Source of the DNA: Solirubrobacterales bacterium
GTDB lineage: Bacteria; Actinomycetota; Thermoleophilia; Solirubrobacterales; Solirubrobacteraceae
Direction: 5' to 3'
Assembly: GCA_013813955.1 (NCBI GenBank)
Contig: JACCQW010000313.1
Span: 1-5,538 of the forward strand
Length of the DNA: 5,538 nucleotides
This document shows positions 1-5,475 of the stretch, in pieces; the first letter of the stretch is position 1; each line of letters starts with the position of its first letter. The notes beneath the pieces are model-generated. The model was given only the letters and a program-made list of their open reading frames with translations, made no database searches and was not told the DNA's origin. The translations under genes and the position numbers were made by a program.

Positions 1-626
1 TCGCGGCGCAGCGCGATGGCGCCGGCCAGCGCCATCGTCGCGAGGACCACGACCGCGACGATCGCCTCGGGTGAGCCGAGGTCGTCCAGCGATCCTCCGA
101 GGGCGGTGTAGGCGAACGCGCGCGGCGCGACGCCGACCGTGGTCGCCGCCGCGAACATCCCGAGCCGGATGCGCGTGAGCCCCGCCACGTAGTTGACGAG
201 GTGGTAGGGCACGCCGGGCGCGATCCGCGCGTAGAGCACGGCGACGAAGCCGCGCCGCTCGATCCAATCCTGGACGCCACGCAGGCGCCGGCCGGCCAGC
301 GTGTCGATCGCGTCGCGCGCGGCGAAGCGCGCGATGCAGAAGGCCAGCACCCCGCCGAGCGTGGCCGAGGCGATCGACAGCGGCGTGCCGAGCGCCGTGC
401 CGAACAGCAGGCCGCTGGAGGCGGCCAGCAGCGGGCCGGGGAACAGAGCGCAGGTGAGCAGCGAGGACACGACGACGAACGCGATCGGGCCCGCGGCGCC
501 CAAGGGCTCGATCGCGTTTCGCACGCGCTCGGGCGACAGCGAGCCGGTCAGCACCACCAATGCGAACAGCGTCCCGATCCCCGCCGCCAGCGCGGCCAGG
601 CGCAGGCGGGCGGCCGGCCGGCTCAC
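1..626 (-). CDS. TVP38/TMEM64 family membrane protein, second copy (C-terminus cut off by window edge)
   Basis: An integral membrane protein of the TVP38/TMEM64 (SNARE-associated, DedA-like) superfamily. Relatives are implicated in lipid or small-solute handling at the membrane, but the substrate here is unknown. 208 residues are visible; a few C-terminal residues lie beyond base 1. Seen: an N-terminal hydrophobic helix (about 8-28), hydrophobic segments near 46-68, 80-100, 156-176 and 186-206, the conserved FPGPLLAASSGLLFG stretch (62-76), and the family signature around YARIAPGVP with NYVAGLTR (133-152). The start is GTG at 626..624, overlapping the TGA of the preceding gene as GTGA, so translation is probably coupled. 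It is a close paralogue of that gene: RLRGVQD, RRGFVAVLYARI and PRAFAYTALGGSL are identical, and overall identity by eye is roughly half. No independent promoter or Shine-Dalgarno at good spacing is visible. The family is fairly certain; the function is not. Confidence 0.88.
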   Translation of the reverse strand, partial: MSRPAARLRLAALAAGIGTLFALVVLTGSLSPERVRNAIEPLGAAGPIAFVVVSSLLTCALFPGPLLAASSGLLFGTALGTPLSIASATLGGVLAFCIARFAARDAIDTLAGRRLRGVQDWIERRGFVAVLYARIAPGVPYHLVNYVAGLTRIRLGMFAAATTVGVAPRAFAYTALGGSLDDLGSPEAIVAVVVLATMALAGAIALRR

Positions 627-1273
627 GCTCCCGCCGCGCCCCGCGTGGCCAGGACGTCGCGGCGCACGAGCACCAGTCCGAGCACGCCCATCGCGGCCAG
701 CGTGCTGATCGCGACGATCGACTCGGTGGAGTCGAAGTCGCCCAGCGACCCGCCGAGCGCCGTGTAGGCGAACGCGCGCGGGATCACGCCGATGACCGTC
801 GCGGTGGTGAACGCGACGAGCGTCACGCGCGTCAGGCCGAACGCGTAGTTGGCCGCGTCGCGCGGCACGCCGGGGAAGATGCGCGCGTAGAGCACCGCGA
901 CGAAGCCGCGGCGCGCCACGGCGTCCTGCACGCCGCGCAGCCGCTCGCCGATCAGCGACTCCACGGCACCGGACGCCGCGTGACGGGCGATGAGGAAGGC
1001 GAGGACCGCGCCGATCGTGCTGCCCACGGTCGACAGCGCGGTCCCCTCGGCGGTGCCGAACAGGACCCCGCTCGCGGCCGCCAGCAGCGGAAACGGGAAG
1101 AAGGCGAGCGTAAGCCCGGTGCACAGCGCGAGGTAGGCGACCGGGGCCCACGCGCCGGCCTCGTCGGCGCTGCGCTGGATCTCCTCCGGTGAGCGCGCGA
1201 CGAGCGCGAGGACGACCAGGAAGACCGCGGCGAGCGTCGCGGCGAAGACGACGAGCCGCAGCTTCGGGCTCAC
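623..1273 (-). CDS. TVP38/TMEM64 family membrane protein, first copy
   Basis: A complete 216-residue polytopic membrane protein of the TVP38/TMEM64 family, a normal length for bacterial members. Seen: an N-terminal helix (about 5-26) followed by SPEEIQ, hydrophobic segments at about 43-66, 78-98, 150-170 and 185-204, the FPFPLLAAASGVLFG re-entrant-like stretch (59-73), and the signature YARIFPGVP with NYAFGLTR (129-149). The reading frame stays open for about 570 bases upstream, but that part is antisense to the kinase gene. The GTG at 1273..1271 gives a normal family N-terminus (MSPKLRLVVF) and overlaps the kinase TGA as GTGA. No Shine-Dalgarno lies in front, so translation probably depends on ribosomes finishing the kinase. 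It is the third gene of the minus-strand operon and overlaps its paralogue in the same GTGA manner. Members act in the cytoplasmic membrane; recent work on related families points to lipid scrambling or flipping, and extending that here is inference. Confidence 0.9.
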   Translation of the reverse strand: MSPKLRLVVFAATLAAVFLVVLALVARSPEEIQRSADEAGAWAPVAYLALCTGLTLAFFPFPLLAAASGVLFGTAEGTALSTVGSTIGAVLAFLIARHAASGAVESLIGERLRGVQDAVARRGFVAVLYARIFPGVPRDAANYAFGLTRVTLVAFTTATVIGVIPRAFAYTALGGSLGDFDSTESIVAISTLAAMGVLGLVLVRRDVLATRGAAGA

Positions 1274-1283
1274 CCGCGGGTGA
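1270..1283. repeat. 14-bp perfect palindrome at the kinase/TVP38 junction
   Basis: TCACCCGCGGGTGA equals its own reverse complement. On the coding strand it holds the last codons and TGA stop of the ABC1 kinase gene and, shifted by one base, the GTG start of the following TVP38 gene. With no loop it would make a poor hairpin, but it could be a protein-binding dyad or pair between transcripts. In GC-rich DNA such a palindrome may well occur by chance in a window this size. The palindrome itself is certain; any function is not. Confidence 0.35.
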
Positions 1284-2670
1284 CGGCCGCCGGCGGGTGC
1301 GCGGCGTAGAACTGGGCCTCCTGGCGGCCGAGCTCGGTGTCCGGCTCGTCGCCGTAGATCCACTCGCGCGCGATCCGGTGCCAGTTGCCGCGCGCCCGCA
1401 GCTGCGCCATGACGGCCAGCGTCAGCATCTCCAGGCGCCGGCCGAAGAGATGGTCGGGCGGCAGCGTTTCGTGGCGCATCTTGGCGAAGTGCGTGGAGCG
1501 CGGATCGGAGAGCTGGATCATCACCTCGGTGGCGATCTCCGGCGTCAGCGCGATCTCCTCGTCGACCGTGTACCACCACGTCAGGTCGTGGAACTGCTCG
1601 AGGATGCCCTCGCCCGTGTAGTACTCGGGCCGGCCGATGAACCCGCCGCGGTGCAGGTGGGCGATGAGCGCCTCGCCATCGCCGGCGATGCCGATCCGAG
1701 CGGACTCGAGCTCGAACTCGGCCACTGCCGCCGGGATCCGCTTGAACAGCCCGAAGTCCAGAAACGCCATCCGGCCGTCGTCGAGCAGCAGCGAGTTGCC
1801 GGGGTGCGGGTCGCCGGAGAACTGATGGTGCCGGTACATGCACCCGAAGTAGAAGCGGAAGACGATCTCGCCGATGCGGTCGCGTTCCTCCTGTGGCAGC
1901 TGCTTGAGCTCCTCGAAGCCGCGGCCGGCCACGAACTGCGACACGACGACCTTCTCGTGTGAGAGCGAGGTGACGACCTCGGGCACGTCGATGAACGGGT
2001 GGCCGCGGAAGATGCGCGCGAGCGTGCGCTGGTTCTGGGCCTCGAGCTCGTAATCGAGCTCCTCGTCGATGCGCTCGCGGATCTCCGCGCCCAGCGCCTT
2101 GGCGTCCAGCCCCGGCGCCACCCGCTTCATCAGCCGCAGGATCATCCCGAGGTTCTGCATGTCGGCCTTGACGGCCAGTGCGACGCCCGGGTACTGGACC
2201 TTGACCGCCACGTCGCGGCCGTCGTCGAGCTTGGCCTTGTAGACCTGGCCGATGGAGGCGGCGGCGATCGGCACCGGATCGAAGGTCTCGAAGACGTCCT
2301 CGATGGGCTTGCCGTACTCGCCCTCGATGACCTTCTTCATGTCCTTGAAGGAGACCTTCGGCGCCGCATCGCGCAGCTCGGCGAGCTTGGCCTGGAACTC
2401 CTCGCGGTACTCCTCGGGCACCAGGCCGACGTCCAGAAAGGACATCACCTGGCCGAGCTTCATCGCCGCGCCCTTCATGGTCCCCAGCGCGGCGACGATC
2501 TGCTCGGCGGTCTCCAGCTGGCGCTTGGCCAGCGCGCGCTGCTTGCCCTCGTCCGAGCGCGCGACGTTCGTCGCGCGGGTGCCCATCTGCTTGGCCGCCT
2601 GGGTGGCGGCGAGGCGGCCGACCTGCGAGGAGCGGCGCAGGCGCGAGGTGGGGATGGCGTCCTTGGCCAC
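1270..2670 (-). CDS. ABC1/UbiB (AarF)-family atypical protein kinase-like ATPase
   Basis: A 466-residue ABC1 (ADCK/UbiB/Coq8) family protein. These atypical kinase folds bind ATP and, where studied, support isoprenoid-lipid or quinone metabolism; a protein substrate is often not established. Seen, numbering from the GTG at 2670: KLGQ (71-74, the KxGQ motif), the Ala-rich loop AAASIGQVYKA (136-146), VAVKVQ with Lys157, the ELD (ExD) motif 204-206, FSGDPHPGN with Asp287 and Asn292, and LDFG with metal-binding Asp305. All diagnostic residues are present, so it should be active. No C-terminal membrane helices of the E. coli UbiB type are visible, suggesting a soluble or peripherally bound enzyme. 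The GTG start gives the usual AKDxIPTSRLRR opening and sits 10 bases after the MBL stop; an ATG 90 bases further upstream would overlap the MBL gene and add only low-complexity residues. Shine-Dalgarno is weak, suggesting coupling to the MBL gene. Second gene of the minus-strand operon. Confidence 0.93.
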   Translation of the reverse strand: MAKDAIPTSRLRRSSQVGRLAATQAAKQMGTRATNVARSDEGKQRALAKRQLETAEQIVAALGTMKGAAMKLGQVMSFLDVGLVPEEYREEFQAKLAELRDAAPKVSFKDMKKVIEGEYGKPIEDVFETFDPVPIAAASIGQVYKAKLDDGRDVAVKVQYPGVALAVKADMQNLGMILRLMKRVAPGLDAKALGAEIRERIDEELDYELEAQNQRTLARIFRGHPFIDVPEVVTSLSHEKVVVSQFVAGRGFEELKQLPQEERDRIGEIVFRFYFGCMYRHHQFSGDPHPGNSLLLDDGRMAFLDFGLFKRIPAAVAEFELESARIGIAGDGEALIAHLHRGGFIGRPEYYTGEGILEQFHDLTWWYTVDEEIALTPEIATEVMIQLSDPRSTHFAKMRHETLPPDHLFGRRLEMLTLAVMAQLRARGNWHRIAREWIYGDEPDTELGRQEAQFYAAHPPAAVTRG

Positions 2671-2680
2671 CGGGCCGCCG

Positions 2681-3403
2681 TCAGCCCTGGCGCTCGACCT
2701 GCGAGCCCGGGACGATGTCGTCGCGTCCGTCGGCCCAGCGGACCCACGCCTTGTGGCCACCGTCGTAGTCGTCGCCGAGCAGCACGAGCGTCGCCGGCTC
2801 GCCGAGCGCGGTGCAGGGCTCGTCGCCCTCGGGATCCAGCCCGCGCCAGACGCGGATGAAGCGGTTGTGCTCCCACTCGTCGCCGATCGTCGTCGGGTCG
2901 GTGTGGCCGGGGTGCACCTCCGTCGCGTGGTCGAGGCTCATGAGCCCGTCCATGATCGAGGACCTGATGTCCGCGTAGGACGTGCTGCCCGGCGCGCGGA
3001 CGCCGCCGACCGAGTTCTTGAAGAGCGTGTCGCCGGTGAAGACGTGGCCCTCGACGGTGAAGTTGAGCATGCCCGCGCTGTGGCCCGGCGTGTGCAGCGC
3101 GTCGATCGACAGGCCGCCGACGTCCAGCGGCGCGAAGGCCTCGGCCTCGACCGGCTCGTCGGGGTGGGCGAGGACCGTGATGCCCGGGCATCGCGCCTTG
3201 ACGGCACCGAGCTCGCAGACGTGATCGTGGTGGTGGTGGGTCAGCAGCAGGTGCGTCACGTCGACGGACTCGCGGTCGGCCGCGGCGAACAGCGGCTCCA
3301 TCGGCCCGCCCGCGTCGACGAGGAACCCGGGGCCGCCGGAGGCGGCCGCCACGAGGTAGGTGTTGGTCAGGAAGCCGTCGGACATCGATCGTTCGATGAG
3401 CAT
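2681..3403 (-). CDS. MBL-fold metallo-hydrolase, glyoxalase II-like, with a short C-terminal extension
   Basis: A 240-residue metallo-beta-lactamase-fold hydrolase closest in motif layout to glyoxalase II (hydroxyacylglutathione hydrolase-like) enzymes, which cleave thioesters. Seen: TNTYLV (13-18), LVDAGGP (28-34), the metal-binding HxHxDH motif within THHHHDH (His56, His58, Asp60, His61), TPGHS with His108, GDTLF with Asp125, and HPGHT with His167, followed by DPTTIGDEWEHN (169-180), typical of this branch. All seven metal ligands are there, consistent with a two-metal centre. Residues about 187-240 form an extra tail (LGDDYDGGHKAWVRWADG) that may be a small beta domain. No signal peptide, so cytoplasmic. 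Start: ATG at 3403, supported by a TACCCT hexamer 7 bases upstream; ATG at 3385 (residue 7) is the alternative. First gene of the minus-strand operon, and divergent from a glyoxalase I-like gene, which supports an aldehyde-detoxification role. Exact substrate and thiol are unknown. Confidence 0.92.
   Translation of the reverse strand: MLIERSMSDGFLTNTYLVAAASGGPGFLVDAGGPMEPLFAAADRESVDVTHLLLTHHHHDHVCELGAVKARCPGITVLAHPDEPVEAEAFAPLDVGGLSIDALHTPGHSAGMLNFTVEGHVFTGDTLFKNSVGGVRAPGSTSYADIRSSIMDGLMSLDHATEVHPGHTDPTTIGDEWEHNRFIRVWRGLDPEGDEPCTALGEPATLVLLGDDYDGGHKAWVRWADGRDDIVPGSQVERQG
3383..3398. repeat. Inverted repeat, possible operator next to the bidirectional promoter
   Basis: CATCGA, a TCGT spacer and TCGATG form a perfect 6-bp dyad. 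If transcription starts at the VOC ATG (3428) the dyad covers about -45 to -30, where a repressor or activator could act; it also lies just inside the MBL coding region (codons 2-7). It contains the second possible MBL start codon. Such dyads built from ATCGAT are common in GC-rich genomes, so a binding role is only a suggestion. Confidence 0.25.
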
Positions 3404-3427
3404 GGCGCGGAGGGTACTCTGTGCCTC
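3404..3427. promoter_or_regulatory. Compact bidirectional promoter with overlapping -10 elements, both transcripts predicted leaderless
   Basis: This is the whole gap between the divergent ATG codons of the MBL (minus) and VOC (plus) genes. On the plus strand TACTCT (3415-3420) ends 7 bases before ATG 3428. On the minus strand TACCCT (3416 down to 3411) ends 7 bases before ATG 3403. Both fit the TANNNT -10 consensus used by housekeeping sigma factors in actinobacteria, and they share the central TA at 3415-3416, giving a near-symmetric core AGGGTACTCT. That spacing puts transcription starts at or within a base of each A of ATG, meaning no 5' leader. No convincing -35 is visible on either side. 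A GGAGGG (3409-3414) lies on the plus strand, but 13 bases from the ATG, too far for a normal Shine-Dalgarno; it is also the complement of part of the minus-strand -10. Hexamers and spacing are seen; promoter activity is inferred. Confidence 0.62.
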
Positions 3428-3811
3428 ATGGCCGACATGGAACTGATCCATACCTGTTACAGGATTGGCGAGATCGATCGCTCGGTCTCCTTCTACGAGG
3501 CCCTGGGGTTCGAGGACCGCCGCCGGATGGCCCTCCCCGATGGAGCGGTCAACGTGTTCATGGGGCTGCCGGGCGACGGCGATCGCCTCGAGCTCACGAA
3601 GAACCCGGGCGTGGACTCCTACGACCTGGGCACGGGCTACAACCACGTCGCCGTGGTCGTCCCCGACCTCGACGGAACGCTGGAGGCCCTCGCGCGGAAG
3701 GGGATCGAGCCCGAAAAGCCGCCGTACACGCTGCAGAGGGGCGGCTCCCGGCTGTGCTTCGTGCGCGACCCCGACGGCTACCGGGTCGAGCTCATCGAGC
3801 GCAGCGGCTGA
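3428..3811 (+). CDS. gloA: VOC-family glyoxalase I-like protein (lactoylglutathione lyase type)
   Basis: A 127-residue single-module vicinal-oxygen-chelate protein, close in length and motif spacing to E. coli GloA, which isomerises the methylglyoxal-glutathione hemithioacetal to lactoylglutathione. Seen: two beta-alpha-beta-beta-beta repeats. The four positions matching the GloA metal ligands are all kept: His8 (in LIHTCYRIG), Glu55 (RLELT), His73 (GYNHVAVVV) and Glu121 (GYRVELIE). Arg12 and Asn59 match residues that contact glutathione in known enzymes. The closing RDPDGYRVELIE is a hallmark of the family. Since many actinobacteria use mycothiol rather than glutathione, the actual thiol partner is open. 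The protein should be cytoplasmic, working as a dimer. ATG 3428 is chosen over ATG 3437 because of its TACTCT-N7-ATG promoter layout. The opening codons are relatively A/T-rich, as suits a leaderless start. It is divergent from a glyoxalase II-like gene, its natural pathway partner. A different VOC function (dioxygenase, resistance protein) is less likely. Confidence 0.88.
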   Translation: MADMELIHTCYRIGEIDRSVSFYEALGFEDRRRMALPDGAVNVFMGLPGDGDRLELTKNPGVDSYDLGTGYNHVAVVVPDLDGTLEALARKGIEPEKPPYTLQRGGSRLCFVRDPDGYRVELIERSG

Positions 3812-3829
3812 GCGGGACGGCTGAGCGGG
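3805..3829 (+). repeat. 13-bp tandem duplication spanning the VOC stop codon
   Basis: CGGCTGAGCGGG occurs at 3805-3816 and again at 3818-3829, a period of 13 bases differing only in the last base of the unit. The first copy carries the VOC stop (TGA 3809-3811); the second TGA is in another frame. It looks like a small slippage duplication. No function is evident. Confidence 0.6.
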
Positions 3830-3918
3830 GCGGCGCGTGGCGTTCTGGCCGTCCATGTGACGGATCAGTGGCCACAGGCCCCGGATTCGGCCCCGGGCCG
3901 CCGACTACCATCGCCCGG
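3812..3918 (+). promoter_or_regulatory. Intergenic gap with the predicted leaderless promoter of the Ppx gene (TACCAT at 3906-3911)
   Basis: TACCAT, a TANNNT-type -10 hexamer, is followed by exactly 7 bases and then the GTG of the Ppx gene. This is the same spacing as at the MBL and VOC starts. No Shine-Dalgarno precedes the GTG: the 7 bases read CGCCCGG. No clear -35 is seen. The rest of the gap holds the second copy of the 13-bp repeat and a weak potential hairpin (CCGTC 3849-3853 with GACGG 3859-3863) without a T run, so a terminator for the VOC gene cannot be called. Confidence 0.55.
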
Positions 3919-5439
3919 GTGGAACATCGCACCGCCGTCATCGACCTCGGGTCCAACTCGTTCCGGCTCGTGGTGTTCACCGCGGCGGAGGGGTGGTGGA
4001 AGCGCACCGACGAGATCTACGAGGCGGTCCGCATCGGTGCCGGGCTGGGCGCGTCGGGTGAGCTGGGGCGCAAGCCGATGAAGCGCGCGCTGCAGGCGAT
4101 CGAGGTCTTCTCGCACTTCCTGCACGCCAGCGGGATCGGGGCCGAGGACGTGCAGGCGGTCGCGACCAGCGCCATCCGCGACGCCTCCAACCAGGAGCAG
4201 TTCCTCGCGCGCGTGCGCGAGGAGACCGGCCTCGCGGTGACCGTGCTCTCGCGCGAGGAGGAGGCGCGCCTGGGCTACCTCGCCGCCATCAACTCGACCA
4301 CCCTGACCGACGGTGCCGTGCTCGACCTGGGCGGCGGGTCGCTGCAGCTCATCGAGGTGGTCGGGCGCCTGGCGGGGCGCCTCGGATCCTGGCCGCTGGG
4401 CGCCGTGCGCATGACCGAGGCCTTCCTGTCCGCCGAGGACCCTGCGCCCAAGAAGGCGCGCAAGGCGCTGCGCGCGCACGTGGAGGAGGTCCTCGGTGAG
4501 GCGGGCTGGCTGGAGCGGACGGGCCGCCGCCTGGTCGGGGTCGGCGGCACCGTGCGCAATCTCGCCGCCGCGGCGCAGGCCGAGGCCGGGCTGCCCTCCT
4601 TCGGCGTGCAGGGCTTCTTCCTCGACCGCGACGCGCTCGAGGCGCTCGTCGAGTGCCTCGCCGCGCTGCCCGCCTCCGAGCGCGGGAAGCTCAAGGGCAT
4701 CAAGTACGCCCGTTCCGACCTGATCCTGGCCGGCGCGCTCGTGGTGCAGGCCGTGATGGAGGCCGGCGACTTCGACGGGATCGAGACGACGGAGGCCGGG
4801 CTGCGCGAGGGGGCGTTCTTCGCGCGCCACCTCCCCGACGACCCGCCCCTGTTCGAGGACGTCCGGCGCTCCAGCGTGCTGAACCTCGCGGCGCGCTATC
4901 GCGTCGACCCGGCCCACACCGAGCACGTGGCGACCCTGGCGCTGGGGCTGTTCGACGGGCTCGCCGACGCGGGCCTGCACCCCGGCGAGCCGCTGGAGCG
5001 CGAGCTGCTGTGGGCGGCCAGCGTGCTGCACGACATCGGGATGTCCGTCGACTACGACGATCACCACAAGCACTCGCGCTATCTCATTCTCAGCGCCGGG
5101 CTGCCGGGCTTCGATCGACGCGAGGTCGCGCTCGTCGCGCAGGCCGCCCGCTACCACCGCAAGGGCATGCCGGACTTCGGCGACCTCTCCCCGCTCGCGC
5201 AGGACGGCGACGACGAGCGCCTGGACCGCCTCTCGATCCTGCTGCGCCTGGCCGAGGACCTCGAGCGCAGCCGCGACCAGAGCGTTCGCGCCGCGCACGT
5301 CGCGACCGACGACGGGACGATCCGCCTCGAGCTCGAGGCCGACGGCAGCGCCGCGGTCGAGCGCTGGGCGGCGCAGCGCGAGGTCGATCTCTTCGCCCGC
5401 GCGTTCGGGCTCGACCTGAAGGTCGAGTCGGCACCTTGA
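3919..5439 (+). CDS. ppx: Ppx/GppA-family phosphatase (exopolyphosphatase / pppGpp phosphohydrolase) with C-terminal HD region
   Basis: A 506-residue ASKHA-fold phosphatase. The family removes terminal phosphate from polyphosphate or converts pppGpp to ppGpp; sequence alone does not separate the two activities. Seen, numbering from GTG 3919: IDLGSNSFRL (8-17, first phosphate loop), ATSAIRDASN (82-91), the catalytic glutamate region EEEARLGYLAA (113-123), LDLGGGSLQL (135-144, second phosphate loop), GVGGTVRNLAA (207-217) and ETTEAGLREGAFF (289-301). The C-terminal part (about 313-506) resembles the HD-type helical domain of the long E. coli-type enzymes, with His336, HD at 371-372, HHKH (382-385) and YHRKGMPD (412-419). 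The length matches E. coli Ppx/GppA and exceeds the roughly 320-340 residues of the mycobacterial proteins lacking this domain. Cytoplasmic. Start: the frame is open upstream to within the VOC gene, but GTG 3919 puts the first motif at the usual distance and has TACCAT 7 bases upstream. Probably transcribed on its own. Confidence 0.93.
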   Translation: MEHRTAVIDLGSNSFRLVVFTAAEGWWKRTDEIYEAVRIGAGLGASGELGRKPMKRALQAIEVFSHFLHASGIGAEDVQAVATSAIRDASNQEQFLARVREETGLAVTVLSREEEARLGYLAAINSTTLTDGAVLDLGGGSLQLIEVVGRLAGRLGSWPLGAVRMTEAFLSAEDPAPKKARKALRAHVEEVLGEAGWLERTGRRLVGVGGTVRNLAAAAQAEAGLPSFGVQGFFLDRDALEALVECLAALPASERGKLKGIKYARSDLILAGALVVQAVMEAGDFDGIETTEAGLREGAFFARHLPDDPPLFEDVRRSSVLNLAARYRVDPAHTEHVATLALGLFDGLADAGLHPGEPLERELLWAASVLHDIGMSVDYDDHHKHSRYLILSAGLPGFDRREVALVAQAARYHRKGMPDFGDLSPLAQDGDDERLDRLSILLRLAEDLERSRDQSVRAAHVATDDGTIRLELEADGSAAVERWAAQREVDLFARAFGLDLKVESAP

Positions 5440-5475
5440 CATCGCGAGGGCGCGCCGTCGCTCGAAGGCAAGCCG

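Noticed and set aside
201..1192. Long plus-strand open frames opposite the TVP38 genes
   Set aside because: They are Arg/Ala/Gly-rich low-complexity translations, typical antisense shadows in GC-rich coding DNA, while the minus strand gives clear family motifs.
1274..1843. N-terminal extension of the first TVP38 copy to a 406-residue protein
   Set aside because: The extra 190 residues are antisense to the kinase gene, Arg/Pro/Ala-rich and without family character; the GTG at 1273 gives a normal TVP38 start.
1999..2859. Plus-strand open frame of 286 codons opposite the ABC1 kinase
   Set aside because: It is a Leu/Gly/Asp-rich mirror of the kinase codons; the kinase has every expected motif.
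2252..3427. Plus-strand frame continuing in phase into the VOC gene, suggesting a 519-residue fusion
   Set aside because: The upstream part is antisense to two well-supported genes and shows no domain; the VOC protein is complete from ATG 3428.
3404..3856. Upstream extension of the MBL protein to 391 residues
   Set aside because: It would run antisense through the VOC gene; ATG 3403 gives a standard MBL N-terminus and has a matching promoter hexamer.
3846..3874. Hairpins between VOC and Ppx (CCGTC/GACGG, TGGCC/GGCCA)
   Set aside because: The stems are only 5 bp, mutually exclusive and without a T run; such pairings are expected by chance in this base composition.
3421..3918. Upstream extension of the Ppx protein to 672 residues
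   Set aside because: It would read the VOC gene in the wrong frame; the Ppx fold begins right after GTG 3919.
5436..5441. Perfect TTGACA (-35 consensus) overlapping the Ppx stop
   Set aside because: No -10-like hexamer lies 15-19 bases downstream, so it is not supported as a promoter.
3865..5442. Minus-strand open frame of 525 codons opposite Ppx
   Set aside because: It is a Leu/Arg/Glu/Gly-rich antisense shadow; the plus strand carries all Ppx/GppA motifs.
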